Source: Tillandsia leiboldiana
Taxonomy: Eukaryota; Streptophyta; Magnoliopsida; Poales; Bromeliaceae
Assembly (NCBI GenBank): GCA_029204045.2
Contig: CM055061.1
Coordinates: 43,920,977-43,984,976 of the forward strand
Direction: 5' to 3'
Length of the DNA: 64,000 bases
A program made the translations under genes and the position numbers. Shown piece by piece: positions 53,126 through 64,000 of this stretch. Position 1 is the stretch's first letter; each line of letters starts with the position of its first letter. The notes under the pieces are model-generated. The model was given only the letters and a program-made list of their open reading frames with translations. It was not told the origin of the DNA and ran no database searches.

Positions 53126-53181
53126 ACTTCCCAGGGGGTCACCCATCCTAGAACTACTCTAGCTCTAGCACGCTTAACTCT
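53126..53181 (-). other. 5S rRNA-like segment, TRIM 5' LTR
   Basis: It is the identical counterpart of 52727-52782 in the other LTR, with the same A-box and C-box sequences. Confidence 0.85.
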
Positions 53182-54086
53182 CATGTTCCTCTTGGATCTT
53201 GCCACCATCCAAAATGCTATAGCCAGGTTAGAGATTTAGTCCTATTATATCATTTATATAGAGGACTAATCCAAATTCCGGGGGTGTCACAACTATGGTG
53301 GCCCCATCCACCACTCTCTGGAAGGTGTGAAGATCCTCTGCTTGTACAACTTCGAAAATATTGTTCCGTAATCCGTCTACGAAGAAGCGTGCGTGTAAGC
53401 TTCATCCCTTATGACAAAGGGAACATAATTGGCCAGCCTTACGAATTCTCGTTGATACTCCTTGGCGGATCGGTCCCCTTGTCTGATGAGCTTCAGGTTC
53501 CTTGGGGCGTCTTTGGATACTAGGGTGGTCGACTCCCGTTGGGAAAGTCATTCCCGGGTTATGGCTGAGGTCGTTCTCGGCCCCCGGCAGGCTCATGATC
53601 CTTCTGCCGGGAGCGTGAAATGACCACTTCCCGCCCCACCACCATAGTCCTGTCGATCACTTCTTGGTAAGCGGATAAACCCACCGTCGGTATTACCCGA
53701 ATAGTGTCACTATGTAGACCATCCTTGTGAAGGCGAGCCGTGTGGGGTTCGTCTTTCCTAAAAAAAAAGAAAAAGCTAAGCCATGTCGTGTAATCCGTTG
53801 TTGGAGTAGCCGATTCTCCACTGTTGCGGGAACCGTCGAATCCTCTTCTGCACCATCGATTGAAGAGCGGTTTCGGGCCATTAACCGTGCATACAAAGAA
53901 ACCAAGTTAGTCCTAGACTTAATTGGTCTAGCATCTTGATCTACAAACACTGGGACTCTATCCCCTTTTTCCCCGCGCTCACGCTAATACGTGACACACC
54001 TATACTTTGGTTATCAACTTGGTTAGTCACTCGTGATAATACATTCTGTCGATGTTGGTCGTGATCACCTTGGTTAAAGTTGTTTT

Positions 54087-54098
54087 CTCTGATACCAT
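54087..54098 (-). other. Gypsy C primer binding site
   Basis: CTCTGATACCAT on plus is ATGGTATCAGAG on minus, 6 bp from the 5' LTR end; it matches the initiator Met-tRNA primer site. Confidence 0.85.
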
Positions 54099-54104
54099 AA
54101 AATC

Positions 54105-56829
54105 TGTCACGCCCCGGAGGTTCTAAAGGAGCGGAAAACGTACCCATTTTTTTTTTCTTAAATAATTACATGAACCTTGCCTCCGGCGCGTATCAGACCC
54201 GCCGCATATACAAATTCACTCCCCAAACGGGCGGAGTCTCCTTTGTATATGCACGGCGTCACCAACAAGTCCAATACTTTAACCATTCCAATCATGACAT
54301 GCAACGAGGAGAGGATAAGTACGTCAAACCATCACCGCTATCTTATACAGTCTATAGCATAAACCCAGGGGTTTTGAAAATCGGCGCCCACACGACACCC
54401 AGTTTTCAAAATCGATTTCGCAAACTCTTTGTGCGGCCATTAGCTTGAAAGGATAAATCTAGGGGTTTTAAAATCGGTGCTCACACGGCACTTGTTTTAA
54501 AAACAACTTTGAAACCGGTTTGTATTTGAAAACAAGCCACAATTACACATCCTATCATTCACCAGTTAGTTACAAGAGAATCCTCATCCCAACATCCATC
54601 AGAAACCACAGTATATGAATCAAAGTTAAACTAACCATAGTAATGCCATAACCAAAGGTAAATAAAATAAAGTATCGTTTTACTAGCCCTCTTAGCTAGT
54701 GTCCTCTAACTGATGCCTCACCGTCGTCCCGAAATCCACCCCTACTCGAACCTGTCACAGTGTGGGTTGTCAGTGACTGATAAAGTAGAGAACATGCAAG
54801 TAAACGCAATAAATAGAAAGAACACACCGCGTCATTGGAGTATTTACTTTTCCCCTCCCCCTCATGTTTCGCTAAATCCCTGTTGAAAGTCCCGCTGGGC
54901 ACCTACCCCAGCTTTCAGAATATTTTGGGCACCAACCCCAATACCGTACTCAACTCCTTGGTGCCTCCAACCCCTCGACTGCCCAAGTAGCAGCCGCCTC
55001 CCCTTGAGGGGTCCCCACTAACCTCCCCTTGTGGGGTACACGGGTAAATGACTTACCATCTTTCCAAAAAAATACACCCTCTGCTGTGGCCAAACTGCCG
55101 GTGTGCGTGTAAGCAATATGAGTATTTTTATTGCCTTGCGACCTCAGCCGCAATAACCAGAAAAGTATAACGCACCTGCGACCGTAGCAGCTTGATTGAA
55201 ATAGTAAAAGGGATTCACATGCTAGGGTGTTAGTCAAACTATAACCATATCTACTTTATCAAAACGAGTATTCGGAAACGACACCACACCGGTAATAACC
55301 AACACCTACCCACCTTGATTATGCGAAACGTGTACTCCGGAGATCGAACCTCGCTCTCTGTTGACGCCCGGACATAGAAGTAGTCCCCAAAAAAGCCGTG
55401 GTCAGAACAGAAATATAATAATGGATAAACCGAGCCCAACAACTCAAAACACTAAGGACAACTTGACCCGGCGGTGGAGCCCGTGCGCGTCGAGCGACGC
55501 GGCCGCCCCCGGGGTGTCGCGGGTCGTACGACCGCGCGGGCACCAGCGCCGCGCGGCGTTTGCCGTGACCGCGCGGGCCCTAGCTCCGCGCGGTGCAAGC
55601 CGCGGCCGCATGGACACCAACCCCGCGCGGCACCTTCCGCGATCGTGCGGACCTTTTCTCGCATGGCGCAAACCGCGGCCGCGCGGGCACCGGCCCTGCG
55701 CGGCACTTGCCGCGGCCGCGCGGGCACAGACCCCGCGCGGCATTAGCCGCGGCCGCGCGGGCTTGCGCCCCGTGCGGCACGCGCTGCCGCCGCCACCGCG
55801 CGGCACCTGCCCGCGCGGCATGCAGCCGCGGTCGCGCGAGCATAAGACTCGCGCGGCGCGCGCTGCCGCCACCGCGCGGGCGCCCGCCCGCGCGACATGA
55901 AGCCACGGCGGCGCGGGCATGAGCCCCGCGCCGCGAGTGCTGCTGCCGCCGCACGGGCGCCTGCCCGCGCGGCATGCAGCCGCGGCCGCGCGGACCTGAG
56001 CCCCGCGCGGCGCGTGCTGCCGCCGCCGCATGGGCGCCCGCCCGCACGGTATGCAGCCGCGGCCGCGCAGGCATGAGCCCCGGGCGGCGCGTGCTGCCGC
56101 CGCCGCGCGGGCGCCCGCCCGCGTGGCACGTGCCGCGGCTGCGCGGGCATGTGCCCGGCGCGGCGCGCGTTACCGCCCAGCGGGCGCCCGCCCGCGCGGT
56201 ACTTGTCGCGGCCGCGCGGGCACCGGCCCCGCGCGGCGCTTACCCTATCCTCGGCCTCGCGGGACCTTGGTCCCGTGCGGCACTTGTTGCGACCGTGCGG
56301 GCACCGTCCCCGCGCGCCGCGCATCCCGGTCGCGGCGGTGATGCCCTGGGGCTCCGCGGCGACGACGCCTAGGGTAGCGACGACTCCTCCTAAGACTCCG
56401 TGAAAGATAACGAAACCCCAAAACCGAAAACCGAGCGAAACTTGTAAGAAATTAAATATTGTTTACCTCTAATCGTCGGAGACGGTGATCCGTTCACTCT
56501 CCCGGCTTCGGCACGTTCGTCGGGAGGGTTTGGGTCCTTTGGCCTTCACCTTCTTTTCCACCGTTTCCTTCCGATTAGGGTTTCGCCTTTTCCCTTTTCT
56601 CTTTTCTTTATTTCTTTCTTTCTTTTCTCTCCGGTTAGGGTTTCCTCTTTTCTATCCGGAAAGAGATAATTTGTACGCACCGCCGTTCTCCGTTTTCCGA
56701 GCTCTATCGCAGAAAAATACCCGCACCTCCAAATTATCGACTTAAGTAAACGCGCTACATTAATTAGTTTAAATGGACACTTTATTAGCAGGAGGTATAA
56801 AGTGTTACAAAAAAATCTATGATATTACA
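54105..56829 (-). repeat. Gypsy C 5' LTR
   Basis: It is 2725 bp, with minus-strand start TGTAATATCATAG and end CGGGGCGTGACA. It is the only complete LTR C and shows which parts of the 3' LTR were lost at the gypsy B junction (54835-55186). It lacks about 440 bp found in the 3' LTR at 26014-26455. Confidence 0.9.
55470..56360. repeat. CpG-rich imperfect repeat array in 5' LTR C
   Basis: It is the counterpart of 24950-25700, built on GCCGCGGCCGCGCGGGCA and GCGCGGCGCGCGCTGCCG. It is longer than the 3' copy. All frames across it are low-complexity Arg/Ala/Pro/Gly. Confidence 0.82.
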
Positions 56830-56834
56830 AAAAT

Positions 56835-59800
56835 CCTCTGATACAATAACACAGAACTCTACAGGGAGGTAAACTTAAATAATAATACACCAGTGTACAG
56901 GCTCTCAGTACAAGTTATATCTTCACTACAACAATCTCTCAAAAGCAGAATAAAACTAATCTACTCACTGTACTAAAAATCTCCAATGTAGGGGGGTACA
57001 GCTACTCTCCAAAGATAGGTAGGGATCTAACTCGCGACTCCCTCGCCTCGAAAAGCAACCGCAGAATCAGCAACACCTTCTAAGACTCTGCAAAACAAAG
57101 GAGAGGAAAGAAAACGTAGGGGGAAAACCCCCAACGGGTGTGAGAACTACACCAACAGGGAGTTCTCTGTGGGTACCGCCACCAGGCCCGACGGTCTGCC
57201 CACTATGTCTACTAGAGGCATAAGATAACAATGCAGTAAAGACTGAAAAGAAAAGCTGGAGATACTAAACAGCTACCATGCCTCTATCTAAATGCTCAAT
57301 GGGGAAAACCGATGAAAGAAAATGCAACTACTCGCACACGAGGTTCACAATCAACCCAATCGAGCTGACTGCTACATCTGGTCAAGTCAAGCTTGCGCCG
57401 CCCTAGTGTATCAACGTAGGGTGTCCAATCAGACTAACTCGCTATCGAATAGTGGCACATGCAGGCTATAGTCGAAATCCTCGCTCTCTCTCAGAACGAA
57501 AAGACTCAAGATCCTCAACATCTCGCAAAACGGTCAAAGTCCTGAAAACGCCCCCGGGACCACCGTCAGCCCAACGGTTCCAAACGACACTAGTACTGGT
57601 CTAATCACAGCTACTAGACTCCACTCAGCCCCCCGACACGAGTGCAACAATAAAAGTACCTGCCTAAAATAAACCCAATCAGGTGGACCGGTATAGAACC
57701 CGGCACTGCCTGCTCTACTGTCGAACTCAAGAACTCATACGCGGGATACAGACCGGCTCCTGACCGGCACGGTCGCATCCCAAAATAAGTAACAGACCGG
57801 CTCCTGACCGGCACGGTCGCACACTCCGGAGTGGCACTCGAGGGGAGCGGCCCACATGAGTAAAGTATCACTGTAACAAGTATCATAATATAGCAGGACT
57901 GGATCACGACTCTAATCGAAGTGGGAAAATCCATCCACTAAAGAAACCTGATCTCCAATCTGATGCACAAGTAACCTCCGGTCAACCGCCCAATGTCCGC
58001 GGTCGCCGTAACACCCACAACCCACAATCATGAACAACCTGTCCCTGACTCCAAGATCCCGGCTACACTATCCCAAACCCCCGCTCGAACCCGAGCAACA
58101 CGAACCACAAGACTGACTAAAAAGGAGAAGAGAAGCAAAGATGGTTTCTCCTAAGTCAAGTTCCAACATGATAGTGTAGCAGTAAAAGATGGCCTTTCTA
58201 GATGTCCATACAAACATGCATTTGTCCTCAAGAAAGATAGAAGTAAGAGTATGACAAATAGTAGCTCTACATTGGTATAAACAACATGCCAAATTCGCTA
58301 ATGAACTACACATGTCTATAATCCATGGTCCATAATAACTTCTCAGAGTAGTACCCACACATAAATATATCATCCTCTCCCCTCGAATAATCAATCCTCA
58401 CGAAAGGCTATGTGCTAACATGGCATGCTAATAAATCGCTACTATAATAAATCAATCCCGTATAAATATGCCAATGGGTAATCGATCATGATCTCTATCT
58501 CATCTATTATAAAATGAACATAGCCATCTACAATATGCTAGATCTCAAATCCTCTAAAACATGTACAATGATCAAGTAAGAATCAATCCACATGATCTGG
58601 GCCAATTCCGATGCTTACATCTCACTCATATTGGTTGTACATTAATCAAGCATGCTATCAATCACAGAGGGTAACATTCCCTTGGGTAAGATTACATTAA
58701 CCATCCACAAGGATATCCACTATTGCAATTGTCATATGACATAACACAAATAAATCATGCAATTCCTCATACAATTACCATTACTAAGCTTACCCCTCAA
58801 TCACATAAATTGTATCCTAAACATGCATGCATTCTAACAGATAGAATTAGAGAACCGTCCACCGGTTTTGGAGATGAAGCAACACATCTGAATCGCTTTC
58901 TGCAGGCAAAGCTGAAGTCGATGAAGTGCGCAGTCACTCACTATCAAAATCCGCTAAAACTGCACCCTCGGTACTCAGTCGCACAAGCCTCTGCTCCAAC
59001 CAACATCACAACCACAATACACTAATCAATACCCCACACACACCAAACAGTGTTTGCTGTTTTCACAATCCAGCAAAGAGATAGGGGATTTCCACTTGCG
59101 TGCAGTCTTCCGAAAATCCAGAAAAATCATGGTTGCGATCCTCGCAACCAGTAGATACAAATCGAGTATTTATACATCTCGTTCCGACAACCGTAGGCCA
59201 AGATACGCCCAAAACATTGTGGTAAGCCAAATTCTCTCACAGTCACAAGTCTGCGGAAATCAGTCACGAAGAAGCTTAAATAACACCTTCGAAAACTCCT
59301 CTGGAAATTTTGATAAAAATACGGTCGCGTTCCTCTCGAAACGTAGATGTCGATCGAGTTCTCACAGGCTGAAATACGACAACCGGGCACCAAGATAAAA
59401 ATCCAACAAGCTCTGCTGTCCAAAACATCGTCGCGGAAAAAGAGGGTCAAAAGATGCCTCAAAAACCCCACCAAAAACTCGAAACAGAGCAAAGTAATCA
59501 GCACGGAAATCAAAGGCGTACCTCTCATGAACGCGGTGCCACAAAAATTGGCTCAAAACTTCATTGGTGCAGCTCATAGGGCCTCACGCACTGAAATGCA
59601 ACGGTAGAAGCCAAAAATGAAGGAGCGTCAAAGTGCGTCGCGTCGCAGAAAACGCCGATGCCGTGGCCTCCAAAAATTCTCACAATCCTTGGAAGTGTAG
59701 AAGACAAGGTGAAGAAGCTCTGCCAGAAATCCCTCCTCGAAAATCCTCCAAAAAACCCCAAAAAAAGGGAGAGAGGGCCTATTTATAGGCCAGGGAACAA

Positions 59801-60123
59801 AGGGAAAAAAAGGCGGTTCAGGGTACGTTTTCGGGCGCCCGAACCTTTCGGGCTCCCGAACCATTCGGGCCCCAAAACAGGGGACACGGCACCCCAACGC
59901 GCAGCGCCCGGATCTCTCAGGATGCGCCGCGTGTCCCGAACACGGGACACGCGGGTGCGGGGCCATTCGGGCCCGCCACGTGGCCCGACCTGCTCCGCGG
60001 GGTGGGTGGCGCCCGCCAACCGCGGGGCGCCACATGGTGCCCACGCTTATGGCGCCACCTGCCCGCCTGCCCCCCGCCCCCGCACGACAGCGCACCTGCC
60101 CCCGCCTGCTCCCGCGCACGCGT
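56835..60123 (-). repeat. Gypsy A-prime LTR, second part
   Basis: It continues 6717-6938 after gypsy C. It is collinear with the reverse complement of LTR A: the GGCCCGACGGTCTGCCCAC block (57186) matches GTGGGCAGACCGTCGGGC near 37188. Later come a TATA-like CTATTTATAGG (about 59782), GGGCGCCCGAA (59833) and a G-box CCACGTGG (about 59977). It is about 3.3 kb with no gene. It is cut at 60123 by LTR D and does not reach its own end. Confidence 0.8.
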
Positions 60124-62303
60124 TGTCACCCCTCAGAGGTTCTAAAAGAGCGAAAAACGTATACATATTTTTTCCCTTTAAATGAACCTCGCCTCCGGTG
60201 CGCGCCAGACCCGCCACATATACAAATTCACTCCCCAAACGGGCGGAGCCTCATTTGTTTATGTACGTCGTTCCGACCACGACAAATACTTTAACCATGC
60301 AATCATTGAACGATAATAAGGAGAGATTACACTAAACCATACAATCATAATCACCATAGGTTTGAAAGACGGTGTCCACACGACACCCAGTTTTACAAAA
60401 CCTTTTCGCAATCTCTTTTAAGCGGCAACCTTGCTTGAAAGGATAAATCCACGGGTTTAGAAATCAATGCCCACACGACACTTGGTTTGAAAACTCTTTT
60501 GAAACCATGTTTGTATTTGAAAACGAGCCGCATTCATACATCTCAACATTGACAGATATAAGTAGATATTCCTACACTAAGTCCTCAATCCAACATCCAC
60601 AATAAACAATCCACAAGTAATTCACAGTTATACTAACCAAACACTAAAAGAGATAACCATAAAACTGTAAAGTTTAATAGCCTCAATGGCTAGGGTCCTC
60701 TAACCGATGCCTCACTGTCGTCCCGGTTCCCACCCCTGCTTGGACCTGTCACAGTGTGGGTAGTCAATGACTGATAAAGTAGATGTAAACAAGTAAATGC
60801 AATAAACTGAAAAGACAAACCGAATTCACCAGAGCATTCACTTTCCCCTCATGTACCGCTAAATCCCTGTCACAATCACGCTGGGCCCCTACCCCAGAAT
60901 TAGAAACAAGTTGGGCCCTAACCCCAAATACCGTGCTCAATTCTTGGTGCCTCCAACCGCTCCGCTGCCCAAGTAGCAGTTTGCCTCACCGTGAGGGGTC
61001 CCCATCATCCCTATTCGTGGGGTACATGGGTAATCCTTACCATCTTTCCGGAAAAATACACCCTGTGCGGTGGCCAGACCGCCGGTGTGCGTGTAAGCAA
61101 TAGGAGCATATAAATAATATTGCGGCCTCAGCCGCCTCGGTTAGAATATAAACAGTACTGCGACCTCAGCCGCCTCAGTTAGAATATAAAACGGGATTTA
61201 CATGCAATGGGGTTAGATAGTTTACCAAAACATCTACTTTAATCATACGAAATACACGGGAACGACATTACACCGAAAATAACCAAAGGTACCCACCTCG
61301 AATGTGCTGACCGGAACACCTGAGACCGAAACAACGCTCACAATCGGCACTCGGACCTAAAAATAGTCCCCAAAGAACCGCGGTCAGATCGGAAACATAA
61401 TCTGTAAATAAACCGAATCCAAAAACCTGAAAAGACTACCAACGACTCGGCATGGCGGTAGCGACAACGTGCGTCGGACGACGCAGCCACCACTGCGTCG
61501 ATGCATGCCATGCTGCCGCGCGGGCACCGGCCCCGCGCGGCACCGCATGCGGCTCGGCCGCGCGGGGACCAGCCCCGCGCGGTGTTGCATACGGCACGGC
61601 CGCGCGGGCAACCTCCCCACGCGGCCCCCACCAGCGGCGCGACCGCGGGGGCACTAGTGGCGCGACCGCGCGGGCACTAGCCCCGCGCGGCACGGCCTGC
61701 AGCGCGGCGCGGATGCCAGCCCCGCGCGGCGCTGCGGCAGCCTGGCCGCACGCTGGCTTGCCCCGCGCGGCGTGGGCGCCTGCCCCGCGCGGCGCTGCGG
61801 GCGGCCCGGCCGCGCGGGCTTGACCCGCGCGGTGCCGCCAGCAGCGCGGCGCGGGCGCAAGCCCCGCGCGGTGCTGCTGGCGGCCCGGCCGCGCGGGCTT
61901 GCCCCGCGCGGCGCCGCCTGCAGCGCGGCGCGGGGGCCAGCCTCGCGCGGCGCTGCGGGCAGCCCGGCTGCGCGGGCTTTGTCCCGCGCGGCGCCGTCCG
62001 GGGTGCGGCAACAATCCCGGGACGGCGACAAACTAAAACCGACTACAAAAATCCCGAAACAAAAATCGAAAGGAGCATCGCTCACCGCGATTCATCGGAG
62101 AAGGCGATCCATTCACGCTCCAGGCTTCGGCACGTTCGTCGGGGATGATCAGGTCCCTCCGCTTTCTCCTTCTTTCTTCCTTTTCTCTTCCGGTTAGGGT
62201 TTCGCTTTTTCCTCTTTCTTTCTTTTCTCTCCGGCTAGGGTTTCTTTTTCGGGAGAAGTAATTTCTCTTTCTTGGTAGGTATCGTAGAAATCCACATGGG
62301 TAT
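60124..62303 (-). repeat. LTR of gypsy family D, truncated
   Basis: It starts TGTCACCCCTCAGAGGTTC and matches the reverse complement of the solo LTR (4596 back to about 2244), including the GC-rich array (about 61480-62000). It stops at GGGTAT (62303), where an LTR B begins. CGCGT (60119-60123) would be its left duplication; the right side is outside the window. Confidence 0.85.
61480..62000. repeat. CpG-rich array in the second LTR D
   Basis: Imperfect repeats of GCCCCGCGCGGCGCTGC and GGCCCGGCCGCGCGGGCTTG are the reverse-complement equivalent of 2520-3250, with rearranged unit order. Confidence 0.8.
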
Positions 62304-64000
62304 TGTAGTGATCCGGCCCTTAGGGGTATTTTTGACCCACATATAGTCATTTAAGCCTTTAAGGGAAATAAAATTATTCAATTCTTAAAAGTTGGCCGTT
62401 GTGTGGTGCTGGTATTTTTCTGCGATAGAGCGCGGAAAAAGAAGGCCGATGGTGCGATCGGATCTGAAATCCGATATCGGGATCTCCCGGAACGGAATTC
62501 CTAGTGATACGGTGATTAGTCATGCATCGGAATCCGTGCAAAATATCTTGCACCCATTAGAGATAAGGTGGGTTATCTCGTAGGGGATAATTAATTAGTT
62601 AATTAATTATCCGAAGACGGAAAATAGAATTCTCTTACGTACGAATTAAAGAGGAAATTAATTAAAGATATAATACGAGCTATATAAGGGATCCCGATTA
62701 TCGGAAAGAAAAGAAAAGAAAAATAAAAACCCTAATCGGCGAGAAGAGAAAAAGGAAAAGACGGAACCCTAGCCGAAAGAAAGGGAAAGGAGAAAGAGAA
62801 GGAGCCCGATCTTCCCGGACTTCGAACCGAAGGCAAGAACGCGACCGGACAACCTTCCCGTCGATCTTCGGTTAGTAAAATAATTGTTACAAATTATTTG
62901 GGATTTTTTCGTCGTCCTTTTTGTTTGAGTTCTTGGGTTTCTCCGTCGTATCCGTCGCCGTCGCCGTCATCGTCGCCATGCTAGGGCACGGAACGGACGG
63001 CGGAGGCACGCGGTGCCGCTAGGGCATCGCGTGGGGGAGAGTCGCGGACGGCCACCATCGCCGCAAGCGGCGACGGGACCGCGCGGGCACCGCGCGGGCC
63101 ATACCCGCGCGGGCGCCGCGCGGCTACCGCACGGGCGGCACACACGCGGACCCGGAACCGCGCGGGCACCGCATGGGCGCCGCGCGGCTACCGCACGGAC
63201 GGCACCCATGCGGACCCGCAACCGCGCGGGCACCGCATGGGCGCCGCGCGGCTACCGCACGGACGGCACCCATGCGGACCCGCAACCGCGCGGGCACCGC
63301 ATGGGCGCCGCGCGGCTACCGCGTGGGCGGCACCCACGCGGAGCCGCAACCGCGCGGGCACCGCATGGGCGCCGCGCGGCTACCGCGCGGGTGGCACCCA
63401 CGCGGACCCGCAACCGCGCGGGCACCGCATGGGCGCCGCGTGGCTGCCGCGCGGGCGGCACCCACGCGGACCCGCAGCCGCGCGGGCACCGCGCGGGCGC
63501 CGCGCGGCCGCCGCACGGGCAACACCCGCACGAGGCACCGCGCCGCGTGGGCGTCGCCGAGACACGCCGCGCGGTTCCGAACCGCGCGGGGCTCCGGCGG
63601 ACGTCGACGGCGGCGCGGGATTTCCGGTTTTCGTCAACCCGGACGGTGTTGGACTTTTCCACCGAAAAGAGTAAATTGGGTCTTTTGTTTTCGGATGTTA
63701 GTACACGTTTTTGACTATAGTTATCCTTACGGACTTTCTTTTGGTCCAGGAGCGCAGCGGGGGTGCGCGAAGGATTCAGGTGTTCTGACTTCTCTTCAAC
63801 TAGGTGGGTACGGTTGCGATAAGTGCAACAAGTGCAGTAAGTGCATCTATCGTCATTAAAATGCTCTTAATTTGTCTAACAAAGTAGATGGACAGTTTAA
63901 CCTTTCGCATAGTTGTATTTTATCTAACAATTGAAGCGGCTACGGTCGCGGTGCTCAATACACGCCGATCTCGGCAAATCCGTTTCGGATGCTGCACGTA
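62304..64000 (+). repeat. LTR B, plus strand, cut by window end
   Basis: It starts TGTAGTGATCCGGCCC and matches the reverse complement of 10542 back to about 8600. TATATAAG is at about 62691. GGTAT (62299-62303) is the candidate left duplication. It may be a solo LTR or the 5' LTR of an element to the right. Confidence 0.85.
63060..63540. repeat. 64-bp CpG-rich tandem array, about 6 units
   Basis: GCGGACCCGCAACCGCGCGGGCACC-type units recur at about 63148, 63212, 63276, 63340, 63404 and 63468, exactly 64 bp apart. It is the third independent copy of the LTR B array. Confidence 0.9.

Larger units (their letters stand above)
52716..53291 (-). mobile_element. Cassandra-type TRIM with 5S-like LTRs
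   Basis: It is 576 bp, made of two 177-bp LTRs (52716-52892 and 53115-53291) around 222 bp without coding capacity. A perfect 5-bp duplication ACTAT flanks it (52711-52715 and 53292-53296). On the minus strand the primer site is TTGGTATCAGAGCC (about 53100-53113) and the purine tract AAAGGGGGGAAGAA (52893-52906). The LTRs differ at only two or three positions (for example TGTGACG against TGAGACG), so it is recent. Each LTR has a segment closely resembling the 3' half of plant 5S rRNA, the hallmark of Cassandra elements. It must use proteins from other elements. Confidence 0.93.
52434..53950 (-). pseudogene. gag: Gypsy C gag remnant, split by a TRIM
   Basis: Read on the minus strand, 53693-53950 holds a Gag N-terminal helix region (TVENRLLQQRI, compare ANRLLRNQL in gypsy B). 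Frames at about 53350-53600 give REFVRLANYVPF and similar capsid sequence, then FVDGLRNNIFEVV and VVDGATIV up to the TRIM at 53292. After the TRIM the frame continues GRGFAVTRARREDSEYNKDK (52712 downward) and ends in a degenerate CCHC knuckle near 52530 (one Cys position is a stop). Several frameshifts are present. The TRIM sits between the ATI and V/GRG codons. Confidence 0.7.
6939..56829 (-). mobile_element. Gypsy C: Tekay-like element, heavily nested
   Basis: The element starts TGTCAC at 6939 and ends TTACA at 56829, with a matching 5-bp duplication AAAAT at 6934-6938 and 56830-56834. It reads on the minus strand: 5' LTR 54105-56829, primer site 54087-54098, gag remnant, pol remnant 49225-51960, and a 3' LTR cut into three pieces (49156-49182, 24669-26575, 6939-7664). 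Removing gypsy B, copia-2 and the TRIM leaves about 9.7 kb, a normal size for a long-LTR chromovirus. The pairing of distant LTR pieces rests on sequence collinearity and the duplication. Confidence 0.85.

Noticed and set aside
59127..59528. Possible small host gene on minus (133 codons)
   Set aside because: It lies in the A-prime LTR and its first part parallels the leader of LTR A; no recognisable domain.

Overview
This window is plant nuclear DNA and consists almost entirely of nested LTR retrotransposons. I see no host gene, tRNA gene, rRNA locus or CRISPR array. The plant assignment rests on four things: Tekay/Del-like Ty3/gypsy pol genes with chromodomains, Sirevirus-like Ty1/copia elements with a long coiled-coil Gag, initiator-Met-tRNA primer sites (TGGTATCAGAGC), and a Cassandra-type TRIM with a 5S-rRNA-like segment in its LTRs. 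I cannot name the species.

The nest was worked out from TG...CA ends, primer sites and 5-bp target-site duplications (TSDs), from oldest to youngest. (1) An old copia relic on + ('copia-3', about 1334-6716) carries a solo LTR D (1924-4596, TSD CTCTC). (2) A minus-strand gypsy A-like LTR ('A-prime') begins at 6717 inside copia-3. (3) Gypsy C (6939-56829, minus, TSD AAAAT) split that LTR, which resumes at 56835-60123. (4) The 3' LTR of gypsy C was hit twice: by gypsy B (7665-24668, minus, with copia-1 nested at 13261-20784) and by copia-2 (26576-49150, plus, TSD TAAAG). (5) Copia-2 was in turn split by gypsy A (34434-45890, plus, TSD CAAGA). A 576-bp Cassandra-type TRIM (52716-53291, TSD ACTAT) sits in the gag of gypsy C. 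On the right, A-prime is cut by an LTR D (60124-62303, minus), which is cut by an LTR B (62304 to the window end, plus).

Coding content. Gypsy A is nearly intact: one frame for Gag, protease, RT, RNase H, integrase and chromodomain, broken only by two TAG codons in gag. Gypsy B keeps an open RT-to-chromodomain frame, gypsy C is decayed. Copia-1 and copia-2 both have a long gag and a pol that starts in the integrase core. Both lack protease and the integrase zinc finger at the same junction, which suggests a non-autonomous lineage that spread as such. Copia-2 and copia-3 also carry a third gene downstream of pol (ORF3, about 484 codons before it was split), with a hydrophobic N-terminus, a region resembling the plant 'putative transposon protein' family, and a C-terminal coiled coil.

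Regulatory structure is the most unusual part. The copia LTRs have about ten GATCCGGATC palindromes upstream of a TATA box. A shorter version of the same module (palindromes, TATA, then a likely 5'-UTR intron) sits directly in front of ORF3, as if the element has a second internal promoter. Downstream of the LTR TATA is an array of eight small hairpins with an invariant TGGATT loop and stems that differ but mostly pair. Gypsy A LTRs carry seven G-boxes, most followed by a CCAAT-type motif, upstream of TATA. LTR families B, C and D carry CpG-dense arrays of GC-rich repeats, which explain the many long overlapping reading frames there.
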